Assembly (NCBI GenBank): GCA_964446955.1 | Contig: CAYUQJ010000005.1 | Location: 62,001 to 126,000 of the forward strand | Source of the DNA: Leptolinea sp964446955 | Lineage (GTDB): Bacteria > Chloroflexota > Anaerolineae > Anaerolineales > Anaerolineaceae | Direction of reading: 5' to 3' | DNA: 64,000 nt | In this document: positions 42,915-51,304 of the stretch, in pieces | Layout of the letters: every line of letters begins with the position of its first letter | Numbering within the stretch: position 1 is the stretch's first letter | Notes under the pieces: generated by a model | What the model saw: only the letters and a program-made list of their open reading frames with translations | Told to the model about the DNA's origin: nothing | Databases searched by the model: none | Program-made: the position numbers and the translations under genes

Positions 42915-43643
42915 ATGGCAAAACCGATCATTGGTGTCACTGTAAGCTCTGATGAAAACCACGACCGCACAAAAGGCCTGAATCTGAAAGAGGCTTATTT
43001 TAATTCCATACGGAATGCCGGCGGCGATCCTGTTCCCTTCCCGATGGATACTTCTGTGGAAGAACTTCCCTCCATTATGAAAACCATGAATGGAATTCTT
43101 CTGACTGGTGGAGGAGACATTGATCCGGCGCTTTTTGGCGGGGAACCGAATCCGAGAGTCTATGGTATTGACCCTGTTCGGGATGCCATAGAATTTGCGC
43201 TGGCAAAATATTGTGCGACAAAAAAGATACCTCTCTTTGGAATTTGCCGCGGAATGCAGGTGATCAACACTGCTTTGGGGGGTACTCTATACACCGATAT
43301 CACTGAACAGCTCCCTGGAGCCCTGCGCCATTCCTGCCAAAATAGTTACCCTCGCGATTACCTGGCACATTCCGTTATGATCCATATAAGCACAAGGCTA
43401 ACAGCCATCACACAGTTAAACCAGATGAAAGTCAACAGCATGCACCATCAGGGTATCAAAGAATTGGCACCGGAATTAACCCTTTCCGCCATGGCACCCG
43501 ATGGATTGATAGAAGGCATCGAGATTCTATTCCACCCGTTCTACCTTGGAGTTCAGTGGCATCCGGAGTGCCTGCCCAATTCCGCGCCGGACCAGGCGCT
43601 CTTTTCTGCGTTTATCCGGGTAGCCAACCCGGAGGAATACTAA
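42915..43643 (+). CDS. Class I glutamine-amidotransferase-like hydrolase (PuuD-like)
   Basis: A 242-residue peptidase C26-type enzyme. The nucleophile elbow is FGICRGMQVINTALGG (Cys), the His is in GVQWHPE, and LLTGGGDIDPALF is the family's N-terminal loop. Homologues hydrolyse gamma-glutamyl-GABA or related gamma-glutamyl compounds. No polyamine genes are near, so the substrate is open; murI follows directly, one base after the stop, suggesting a link to glutamate metabolism. GGGAG precedes the ATG. Confidence 0.9.
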   Translation: MAKPIIGVTVSSDENHDRTKGLNLKEAYFNSIRNAGGDPVPFPMDTSVEELPSIMKTMNGILLTGGGDIDPALFGGEPNPRVYGIDPVRDAIEFALAKYCATKKIPLFGICRGMQVINTALGGTLYTDITEQLPGALRHSCQNSYPRDYLAHSVMIHISTRLTAITQLNQMKVNSMHHQGIKELAPELTLSAMAPDGLIEGIEILFHPFYLGVQWHPECLPNSAPDQALFSAFIRVANPEEY

Positions 43644-44468
43644 GTGAACGATCGGCAGGCCATTGGGATATTTGACTCGGGGGTTGGTGGCCTGTCCGTT
43701 TTGCGTTCACTGACAGGAACGCTCCCTAAGCAATCAATAATATACTTTGCAGATCAGGCGCATGTTCCTTACGGCCGCCGTCCACTGGAAGAAGTTCAAG
43801 CTTTTTCTTTTGAGATAACCCGATGGTTGCTTGACAGAAACTGCGCCGCGATTATTGTGGCATGCAATACTGCTTCAGCCGCAGCCCTTCACGTATTGAG
43901 ACAGACTTATCCAGAGATTCCGTTTATTGGGATGGAACCGGCAGTTAAACCTGCTGCCGAACAGACCCGCACTGGTATTGTCGGCGTGATCGCCACTCCC
44001 GCCACATTCCAGGGTCAGTTGTACGCGTCTGTTGTCGAACGTTTTGCCAGCAGCGTTACAGTACTGGAGGATACCTGTCCGGGTTTGGTTGAAGAGATCG
44101 AAGCCGGCAGGGTGGATAGCGCGGAAACGCGCCGGATTTTAGAGAAGGCTCTATTTCCCATGATTGAAAAAGGGATTGATACCGTTGTTCTCGGTTGCAC
44201 GCACTTTCCTTTTGTCATTCCGGTAATTAAACAGATCGTGGGGCCGGATGTTCGCGTAATTGACCCCGCTCCGGCTGTAGCCCGGCAGGCTGCCCGGGTG
44301 ATCACAAGCATTGGACTAAAAGGATCCGGCAAACGTACGGTCGAAATTTTTACGACCGGTGATACTAACGCTCTAAAAAAGGTGATGCCGGTATTGCTTC
44401 CAATAACAGCCGAAATCACTAGAGTTGATTGGGATGAAAACACCAGACGTCTGCCCAGCCTCACTTAA
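43644..44468 (+). CDS. murI: Glutamate racemase
   Basis: MurI converts L- to D-glutamate for peptidoglycan. The 274-residue protein has GIFDSGVGGLSVLRSL near the start, YFADQAHVPYGRR, the first catalytic Cys in VACNTASAAALH and the second in VLGCTHFPFVIP. The start is GTG at 43644 with GGAGG nearby; it follows the previous stop directly. Confidence 0.96.
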   Translation: MNDRQAIGIFDSGVGGLSVLRSLTGTLPKQSIIYFADQAHVPYGRRPLEEVQAFSFEITRWLLDRNCAAIIVACNTASAAALHVLRQTYPEIPFIGMEPAVKPAAEQTRTGIVGVIATPATFQGQLYASVVERFASSVTVLEDTCPGLVEEIEAGRVDSAETRRILEKALFPMIEKGIDTVVLGCTHFPFVIPVIKQIVGPDVRVIDPAPAVARQAARVITSIGLKGSGKRTVEIFTTGDTNALKKVMPVLLPITAEITRVDWDENTRRLPSLT

Positions 44469-44481
44469 CTTTTTACAGGGT

Positions 44482-44510
44482 TTTACCGAATTATTCCGGT
44501 CTGGTATACT
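44482..44510 (+). promoter_or_regulatory. Promoter before the DUF3090 gene
   Basis: TTTACC (44482-44487) and TATACT (44505-44510) are 17 bases apart; TGg directly before the hexamer makes it an extended -10. It would drive the operon from 44534. Confidence 0.55.
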
Positions 44511-44533
44511 TTTTATATCGAAAGGATTAAAAA

Positions 44534-45061
44534 ATGACCGGTATTGATCTGGATATGGATCCTGTTTCTATTGTGACAACCGATGCTATCGGACAACCCG
44601 GCCAGCGAACTTTCTATCTGCAGGCACGTCACAACAAAAAGGTCATATCCCTGCTGGTTGAAAAGGTGCAGATACAATCATTGGCCATCGGACTGGAAGA
44701 GTATCTGGAAGAAATTGCCGAAAAAAATCCGAACCTTCCGCAGGCATCAGCCGATTATGATGAATCAAAAATGCATATTACTCCCCCGGTGGATCCACTT
44801 TTTCGGGTGGGCGAACTGGGGCTGGCGTATGATCCGGAACGCGACATGGTTATTCTGGTAGCACGCGAGATACTCGGCAATGAATTGTCCCAGGAAGATG
44901 CCAGCATTGTTCGAATGTGGTGCACACGCAGCCAGATTATGGCACTATGCGCCTGGGGACTCGAAGTAACCGGACGTGGACGTCCCATCTGTCCGCATTG
45001 CGGTGAACCAATGGAACCCGAAGGTCATTTTTGTCCCAAAAAGAATGGTCATAAACATTAA
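44534..45061 (+). CDS. DUF3090-family protein with zinc ribbon
   Basis: A 175-residue protein. The start, with QPGQRTFYLQARHNKKVISL, and the later FRVGELGLAYD match DUF3090. The C-terminus is a zinc ribbon (CPHCGEPMEPEGHFCPK). This family is known mainly from Actinobacteria and Chloroflexota, always beside an SCO1664-type protein, which here begins five bases after the stop. No function is established. AAAGGA precedes the ATG. Confidence 0.85.
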   Translation: MTGIDLDMDPVSIVTTDAIGQPGQRTFYLQARHNKKVISLLVEKVQIQSLAIGLEEYLEEIAEKNPNLPQASADYDESKMHITPPVDPLFRVGELGLAYDPERDMVILVAREILGNELSQEDASIVRMWCTRSQIMALCAWGLEVTGRGRPICPHCGEPMEPEGHFCPKKNGHKH

Positions 45062-45066
45062 GTTGA

Positions 45067-45804
45067 ATGCCCGGTCAATTTGACAGACTACAAATACTGG
45101 AATCGCTTCTGAATGCTCCTTGCGCGGTTGCAGGTCAGTTCATCAATAGTTCTAATTACACATTTTTTCTCAATTTGCAGAGTCCCTCCGGCGAGATTAA
45201 AGCCGTCTATAAACCAGTGCGTGGTGAAACACCGCTGTGGGATTTTCCACGCGGAAGCCTGGCAAAACGCGAGGTAGCCGCGTTTATTCTTAGCGAAGCC
45301 CTCGATTGGCACATTGTCCCCCCAACAGTCTTCCGCCAAAAAAAGCTCCCGTATGGCAAGGGTTCTGTCCAGTATTTCATCGATCATGACCCCAACCGTC
45401 ATTACTTCAACTTGACACCGGAAGAAAAAGAACAGTTAAAACAGGTAGCGGTATTTGACTGCCTGATCAACAACGCTGACCGCAAGGGAAGTCATATCCT
45501 TCAAGGTACAGACGGAAATGTTTACTGTATCGATCACGGGGTTTGTTTTCATCTGGAAGAAAAACTGCGGACGGTAATCTGGGATTTTGCCGGGCAGGCA
45601 ATTCCGCTTGAATTACTGCAAGATATTAATGGGATACTGCCGACTATCAACAATAAAGACGGGCCATTGTTTTCCGCCTTGAAGGATTACCTTAAGGTCA
45701 GCGAGATTAAGGCGCTGGCCGCCCGCGCCCGCCGCCTGATTGAAATTGGAATTTTTCCAATGCCAGACAAGGATCGCCGTCAATTTCCCTGGCCGCCTGT
45801 ATAA
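45067..45804 (+). CDS. SCO1664-family protein, PI3/4-kinase-like fold
   Basis: A 245-residue partner of the DUF3090 protein. Kinase-like traits are visible: AVYKPVRGETPLWDFP holds a candidate ATP-binding Lys, FDCLINNADRKGSHI resembles a catalytic loop (N-x-D-R), and YCIDHGVCFH a metal-binding Asp. These fit the PI3K/PI4K or HipA-like atypical kinase fold. Whether it phosphorylates a protein or a small molecule is unknown. The adjoining DUF3090 gene suggests a two-protein unit. Confidence 0.82.
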   Translation: MPGQFDRLQILESLLNAPCAVAGQFINSSNYTFFLNLQSPSGEIKAVYKPVRGETPLWDFPRGSLAKREVAAFILSEALDWHIVPPTVFRQKKLPYGKGSVQYFIDHDPNRHYFNLTPEEKEQLKQVAVFDCLINNADRKGSHILQGTDGNVYCIDHGVCFHLEEKLRTVIWDFAGQAIPLELLQDINGILPTINNKDGPLFSALKDYLKVSEIKALAARARRLIEIGIFPMPDKDRRQFPWPPV

Positions 45805-45840
45805 TGTGACAGTTGATACTTTATTCTTAAGGATGATTTT

Positions 45841-46872
45841 ATGAGCTCTCTTTCATTGATCTTCGTCGGATTTGGAAATGTGGGTCAGGCACTGGCCCGT
45901 TTACTGGAAAGAAAACAGTCCCTTCTGGACGAGAAATATGGTTTTGGAACACGTATCGTAGGGATCGCCACCGGCAGACACGGCATGGCTCTTAATCCCA
46001 ATGGGCTTCCCATGGAGGAAATCCTCGCCGCGCTAAAATCCGGCGTATCCATTGAGCAATTTCATACCGGTCCTGTCCTCAACGATTCATTTGACTTCAT
46101 CCGTCAAAGCGGTGCCGATGTGATGTTTGAGAACAGCCCTGTCAACCACCAGACAGGCCAACCGGCTGCCGATCATCTCCGGACTGCTCTGGAATGCGGC
46201 ATGCATGCCATAACCGCCAACAAAGGACCAGTTGTACACGCTTTCAATGAATTGACAGAGCTGGCAAAGGTCCAGGGGAAACGATTCATGTTTGAATCCG
46301 CCGTTATGGATGGAGCTCCGATCTTTTCATTGTTCCGCGGACCATTACCCGCAATTGAACTAAAGGGTTTTACCGGCATCCTAAATTCATGCACCAACCT
46401 CTTGATCGGATTGATGGAAGAGGAAAAGACCTTTGACGAAGCTGTCAGCTACGCGCAATCAATTGGTATTACTGAGACCAATCCCTCTGCGGATATTGAC
46501 GGCTGGGACGCGGCCATAAAAGTCTGCGCCCTGTCCACCGTGGTCATGGGAATTCCGATAAAACCTGACCAGGTCGAACGAGAAGGTATTCGCAGTATTA
46601 CACCCCAAATGATTCTGGAAGCCCGGGCAGCCGGTGAACGTTGGAAACTGGTATGCTCCGGTCGCTATGAGAACGGGAAATTTGTGGCGAGGGTAAAACC
46701 GCAGCGTGTTCCACCCAGTTCCCCCATGTTCTCTGTAAATGGGACGAGCTCATTTGTTCAATTCGAGACAGATGTATTGCCAGGATTGGGCATTGTTGAA
46801 GGTGATCCAAGCCCCGATACCACAGCATACGGATTGCTGGCAGATCTGGTCAACGCGGTGCGCGGACAATGA
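45841..46872 (+). CDS. hom: Homoserine dehydrogenase
   Basis: A 343-residue oxidoreductase reducing aspartate semialdehyde to homoserine for Thr and Met synthesis. The N-terminal Rossmann motif is FVGFGNVGQALARLL, then ITANKGPVVHAFNEL, MDGAPIFSLFR, LNSCTNLLIGLM, and NPSADIDGWDAAIKVC with the catalytic Asp/Lys region. It is the short form without the ACT domain. AAGGA precedes the ATG, and the next gene overlaps by four bases. Confidence 0.93.
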   Translation: MSSLSLIFVGFGNVGQALARLLERKQSLLDEKYGFGTRIVGIATGRHGMALNPNGLPMEEILAALKSGVSIEQFHTGPVLNDSFDFIRQSGADVMFENSPVNHQTGQPAADHLRTALECGMHAITANKGPVVHAFNELTELAKVQGKRFMFESAVMDGAPIFSLFRGPLPAIELKGFTGILNSCTNLLIGLMEEEKTFDEAVSYAQSIGITETNPSADIDGWDAAIKVCALSTVVMGIPIKPDQVEREGIRSITPQMILEARAAGERWKLVCSGRYENGKFVARVKPQRVPPSSPMFSVNGTSSFVQFETDVLPGLGIVEGDPSPDTTAYGLLADLVNAVRGQ

Positions 46873-47573
46873 GTGAGGCATACCTGATCACGGGGTTCTC
46901 CCGGCCAGCCGGAACAACACTGGACGAATTACTGCAAATTGTTCATTCGTCCGTGGGGATTAAGCCGGGTCAGGTGAATGAGATCCATGTGTTTACTGAC
47001 GCTGCAAACGCCCTTTTCCATCGGCGTTCAGATTCAATTTCCGGTCCGGTTATCCAATGGCCGTTGATTCCCGGCATGGAAATCAGTAGTTTGTTTTCCG
47101 TGACCCGCGCTCTGGAGTGTGGTGAATTGAACCTGGGCATTATGGCAGAAGTATCAGCGCGTTCGTCCTGTGTTCTATTGCTGGCAAATCCCATGTCCGT
47201 TGGCAGATTTAATCTTTCTCCCCGTTTACGATTTGGCAGACGGACCACTTTCCCCGATGGAATACTGGATATTCCTCAGGAAGCCGCCAGTTTTCTAGCC
47301 TCGATCCCTCCGGAACAGCCGGAGCCGGAAGAAGAAACTCCCGATCTACGGATTCCACGTAAGAAACCTTCCCGCCCCTGGCTGACGATCGTATCACCGG
47401 AAAAACCAGCCGACATCAACTGGCCGGAAGACCGGTTAATCTCCGGATCAATTCTTTTCCCTGAGTTGCTTGAACTGGCTGATGCATTTGAATCATCACT
47501 CCATGATCCCGGAATTCTGGTTCATATGGGTCACGGTGAACCCGGTTCAATCGAAGTGATCATGCCGCTATGA
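46869..47573 (+). CDS. Unknown soluble protein in the hom-fol operon
   Basis: A 234-residue protein with a globular N-terminal half (ending near VGRFNLSPRLRFGRRTTFPDG), a Pro/Glu-rich middle (about 145-165) and a short C-terminal domain ending in PGSIEVIMPL. I recognise no family. It is locked between hom and folK by four-base overlaps on both sides, which supports expression. Confidence 0.65.
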   Translation: MSEAYLITGFSRPAGTTLDELLQIVHSSVGIKPGQVNEIHVFTDAANALFHRRSDSISGPVIQWPLIPGMEISSLFSVTRALECGELNLGIMAEVSARSSCVLLLANPMSVGRFNLSPRLRFGRRTTFPDGILDIPQEAASFLASIPPEQPEPEEETPDLRIPRKKPSRPWLTIVSPEKPADINWPEDRLISGSILFPELLELADAFESSLHDPGILVHMGHGEPGSIEVIMPL

Positions 47574-48055
47574 GAGAAGTTCGGATCTTTCTTGGGGTTG
47601 GAACAAATCTGGGCGATCGGAAAGCAAATCTTATCGCCGCCCAGACTGCCGTGTCACAATTTACCATTATCCAAAAGACATCTCGAGTTTACGAAACCAA
47701 ACCATGGGGGCTGGTGGATCAGCCGGATTTTCTCAATCAGGTTTGGGAAGCTACAACCTCACTTACACCACTGGATCTCTTACGGCAATTGAAAATGGTG
47801 GAAACCATGCTGGGCCGCAAACCATCTGTAAGATACGGCCCCCGGCTGATCGACATTGACATATTGCTGTATTCCAACCTGATGTTCAAATCAAATGAGC
47901 TGGTAATCCCGCATCCCCACATCAGCGAACGCGCCTTCGTGCTGGCACCTCTGGCTGATCTTGAACCTGATCTGATCATCCCGGGAATGAAACACACCGT
48001 GTCTGAATTACTGGGCAGGCACAATATTCAAGATGTAAGACCGGTAGGGACATAG
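47570..48055 (+). CDS. folK: 6-hydroxymethyl-7,8-dihydropterin pyrophosphokinase
   Basis: A 161-residue HPPK of folate synthesis that moves pyrophosphate from ATP to the pterin alcohol. Family motifs are FLGVGTNLGDRKANL, SRVYETKPWG, QPDFLNQV, and RYGPRLIDIDILLY with the Mg-binding Asp pair, then PHPHISERAFVLAPLADL. It overlaps the previous gene by four bases and folP follows directly, the standard pairing. Confidence 0.95.
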   Translation: MREVRIFLGVGTNLGDRKANLIAAQTAVSQFTIIQKTSRVYETKPWGLVDQPDFLNQVWEATTSLTPLDLLRQLKMVETMLGRKPSVRYGPRLIDIDILLYSNLMFKSNELVIPHPHISERAFVLAPLADLEPDLIIPGMKHTVSELLGRHNIQDVRPVGT

Positions 48056-48907
48056 ATGACCGGAAAACCCCAACTTGAATTCGGCCAGCGTACCTATATT
48101 ATGGGTATCATCAACATCACCCCCGACAGCTTTTCCGGTGATGGGCTGGCCGGTTCACAGGATCCTGTCGCGGCGGCGCTTAACCAGGCTGAAGCGTTTG
48201 TTCAATCAGGAGCACAGATCCTGGATGTTGGAGGGGAAAGCACCCGTCCCGGTGCGGAACCGGTTTCCGCGAAGCAGGAAGAAGAACGGGTTCTCCCCAT
48301 TGTAAAGGCGCTGGTGCAATCCAATTTACCGGCACTGATCTCGGTGGATACCTATCGTGCATCCACCGCCCGGGCTGCGCTCGATGCAGGCGCCGATTGG
48401 ATCAATGATGTGTGGGGCTTGCGGGCAGATCCTGATCTGTCCAAAGTTTGCGCCCGAGCGTCCGTTCCTGTTGTTATAATGCACAATCGCAGCAAGGCCA
48501 GCCAGGCTGTTTTGGGACGCTATGTCGGTGTGGAATACGAGAACCTTCTGGAAGACGTGAAACGCGAATTGCTCACCAGCGTTGAAATCGCCCGCGCATC
48601 CGGCATCGAAGACAGGAATATCATCCTCGACCCGGGCATCGGTTTCGGGAAAACCGTGGAACAGAACCTTGAATTGCTCAACCGTCTGGATGAGATAAGA
48701 GCGTTAGGCTTCCCACTCCTGCTGGGGCCATCCAGAAAATCCTTTATCGGTTACACATTGGACCTTCCGCCGGAAGACCGGTTGGAAGGGACCGCCGCGG
48801 CTGTCGCTGTGGGTATAACCCGTGGAGCAGATATTATCCGCGTACATGATGTGGCATTCATGGCAAGGGTGGCGCGTATGACCGATGCCATTGTAAGAGG
48901 GAAATAG
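48056..48907 (+). CDS. folP: Dihydropteroate synthase
   Basis: A 283-residue TIM-barrel enzyme joining the FolK product to p-aminobenzoate; it is the sulfonamide target. The signatures are MGIINITPDSFSGDG, ILDVGGESTRPGAEPV, ISVDTYRAS, INDVWGL, VIMHNRS, ILDPGIGFGKT and LLGPSRKSFIG. ATG 48056 abuts the folK stop (TAGATG). No folB or folE is in the window. Confidence 0.96.
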   Translation: MTGKPQLEFGQRTYIMGIINITPDSFSGDGLAGSQDPVAAALNQAEAFVQSGAQILDVGGESTRPGAEPVSAKQEEERVLPIVKALVQSNLPALISVDTYRASTARAALDAGADWINDVWGLRADPDLSKVCARASVPVVIMHNRSKASQAVLGRYVGVEYENLLEDVKRELLTSVEIARASGIEDRNIILDPGIGFGKTVEQNLELLNRLDEIRALGFPLLLGPSRKSFIGYTLDLPPEDRLEGTAAAVAVGITRGADIIRVHDVAFMARVARMTDAIVRGK

Positions 48908-48910
48908 CAT

Positions 48911-50629
48911 ATGCTGGCCGCAATCCTCGTGGGGATTTATTCATTCATTCTATTGGTTCTCTACGGTGCCGGGTTTTTCGCCATTGCATCTCACCTTTTC
49001 AGCATGGAAACAGAGCAGCCCCCTTCATTAGTGCAAACTGCCCTGGCCGGATTTATTCCCCTCGTTTTTTTGACATCATTATTGTCCCTTTTCATGCCAA
49101 TTGACATTACCGCCGCTATTCTTTTATTGATCGGAGGGATACTGCTGGCCATCTGGCTAAACACGAAACGCCGCAGTTGGATTAATACATGGTTTGGCGG
49201 TTTTCGTGCGCTATCCCCATTGACCTGGTTAACCGCTGGCATCGCGTTGATTACCACACTGATTTTAGCCACTCTGAAGCCAGGCAATTCCGATACCGGC
49301 CTGTATCATGCCCAGGCCATCCGTTGGATAGAAACCTTCCCGGCCGTCCCCGGTCTGGGGAACCTCCACTCTCGGTTGGCCTACAATTCGAACTGGTTTC
49401 CTTTACAGGCCGGATTCAGTTTTGCCTTTCTCGACCTGCGTTCTTTTCATCTTATGGGAGCGGTGTTGACCTCACTAAGCCTGGCATGGTTTGCCAGCGG
49501 AATACGGGATTTACTGCATAACCGGAATCCAATCAGTGCCTGGATGAAAACAGCTTTCATACCGTTAACTTTCTATGTTCTGGCATCAGAAATATCATCC
49601 ACCGGCACCGACCTGCCGGTCTCCCTTTTGACCTGGGTGATCCTGAGTCTTTGGGTAGAAACACAGGAGAATTCCACTATAGATTGGGACTGGCGTCATG
49701 TTCTGCTTGGCTTATTGCCGGTTCTTCTGGTATCCATCAAACTATCCGCCTTTCCACTTCTCCTGGTCACCGCCTGGCAGTTGGTATCGCGAATCCGTTC
49801 AAATAACGGCAGCCACCGCCTTCTAATGACAGTCGTCTTCGCCCTTGTGCTCTGGGCTCCCTGGCTTTCCCGCAACGTGATCCTCTCCGGCTACCTGGCC
49901 TACCCGCAGACCGTACTTGATGTATTTGATGTCACATGGAAAATGCCGCTGAAAAGTGTACAGGATGAAGCGGAATGGATTGTCGCCTGGGCGCGCTTTC
50001 CGCGAACAGATAAAGATGTGGTACTCGCCATGCCCGTGACTCAGTGGGCGCCGATGTGGTTCGACGATCTGTCCAGGAACCGCCAGCTCATATTATTAAT
50101 ACTGGCCGCTGCGCCTTTTGGTTTCGGACTAACCGCCCTGGCATCCTTCTCCTTCTTTCGAAAGCGGGCAAAGGGTTGGTTTCGTTATTTTTCGCTCACC
50201 TGGCCGGTCTGGCTGGTGACATATGTTGGGATACTGTTCTGGTTTTTCAGCGTGCCACGATACCGCTTTGGTAATGGTGTTTTGATGACCGGTCTGGTGT
50301 TAATTGTGATTTGCGCTATCAGCCTGTTCCGCGATGTATTGAAACCTTTCACGCGTATTGCGCCGTATGCCGCCGTCTGCTTTATCAGCGTGTACTCAGT
50401 CTTCGTTCTGGTAAATTCCGCCGATTCGAAAACCCTGACAGACCGTCTGCTGCTGCCGGCAAACTATGTCAATCTGCCAACAGAGCCCTGTCGTTTTGGT
50501 AACTTCAGCGTGTATTGTGCAACCCAGTACCAACAGTGCGGCTACAATCCATTTCCCTGTGTACCGCAGAGCATCCCAGATGTGTATATGCGCGGCTCGA
50601 GCTTTGGGGACGGGTTTGAAATTAGATAG
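48911..50629 (+). CDS. Large polytopic membrane protein, LIC_10190-like
   Basis: A 572-residue protein with about twelve hydrophobic helices and an extracytoplasmic loop motif DTGLYHAQAIRWIETFPAVP, then NLHSRLAYNSNWFPLQ. The acidic residue and His after the first helices are the kind seen in GT-C glycosyltransferases and in the LIC_10190 family. I infer a lipid-linked sugar transferase or related role. A Cys-containing tail ends the protein. It starts three bases after folP, probably in the same transcript. Confidence 0.7.
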   Translation: MLAAILVGIYSFILLVLYGAGFFAIASHLFSMETEQPPSLVQTALAGFIPLVFLTSLLSLFMPIDITAAILLLIGGILLAIWLNTKRRSWINTWFGGFRALSPLTWLTAGIALITTLILATLKPGNSDTGLYHAQAIRWIETFPAVPGLGNLHSRLAYNSNWFPLQAGFSFAFLDLRSFHLMGAVLTSLSLAWFASGIRDLLHNRNPISAWMKTAFIPLTFYVLASEISSTGTDLPVSLLTWVILSLWVETQENSTIDWDWRHVLLGLLPVLLVSIKLSAFPLLLVTAWQLVSRIRSNNGSHRLLMTVVFALVLWAPWLSRNVILSGYLAYPQTVLDVFDVTWKMPLKSVQDEAEWIVAWARFPRTDKDVVLAMPVTQWAPMWFDDLSRNRQLILLILAAAPFGFGLTALASFSFFRKRAKGWFRYFSLTWPVWLVTYVGILFWFFSVPRYRFGNGVLMTGLVLIVICAISLFRDVLKPFTRIAPYAAVCFISVYSVFVLVNSADSKTLTDRLLLPANYVNLPTEPCRFGNFSVYCATQYQQCGYNPFPCVPQSIPDVYMRGSSFGDGFEIR

Positions 50630-51304
50630 ACAATCAGGAAAACAAACCGGACTTCTCAATGATGAGACTTGAGATGATCTTTTTTCCATGGAAAGAAGGA
50701 AATATCATTGGGAGTATGATTTTTTTCATCACTCTATTTTTTCCATGTACAGACAAAAATAGGAATAACACGAGAAATTCATAAACAAAGAGATTGCAAT
50801 CGATTTTTGGTTTACCAGTTTTTATGAAACCGACTTGACATCCCTGCGTATACATATACAAAGCCTGACACCGTTGTCGGAAAGAAGGAAAAGGATTTGC
50901 CTTCCCTCCCGTTTGGCTTTTGTCATCTCCTGTTCCCCACTACTTCTTCAACTCCTGATCCGTCTACTTGTGAATTACCACACACGGATTCCATTTCATT
51001 GATAAGCAGTGGAAGTTGCTTTGGCAAGTCTTCTTGAACTAATGCATTTTTTATACGAGGAAGTGGATACTCCGGTTAAGTGTCACCAGTTATCCTGATT
51101 TTGTGGAAGTCAGCGTTATAACACAGTAATAATGCAACTGGCGATGCAGACGAGGGAAATGATCGGACAATATCTATATCAATATCCCATCGGCTTGCCG
51201 TCTCGATCGCTCCAGATTTACTTTTTTTGGAAATTTTATAAATCAGACTGGGTTGTTTGTTTCTGTATCTTGTTTTGGGGTTAAAAAATGGAAGGGAAGT
51301 TTAA
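50630..51304. other. Gene-poor stretch with a possible remnant
   Basis: About 675 bases without an intact gene. On the minus strand, 51075-50923 is a 51-codon stretch reading LVQEDLPKQLPLLINEMESV and ending at TGA, with no start codon; it may be the C-terminal trace of a lost gene. The rest has only short interrupted frames. No insertion sequence was recognised. Confidence 0.45.

Noticed and set aside
50634..50861. 75-codon minus-strand ORF
   Set aside because: A hydrophobic, A+T-driven reading without a start signal or recognisable family; it partly overlaps the end of the large membrane gene.
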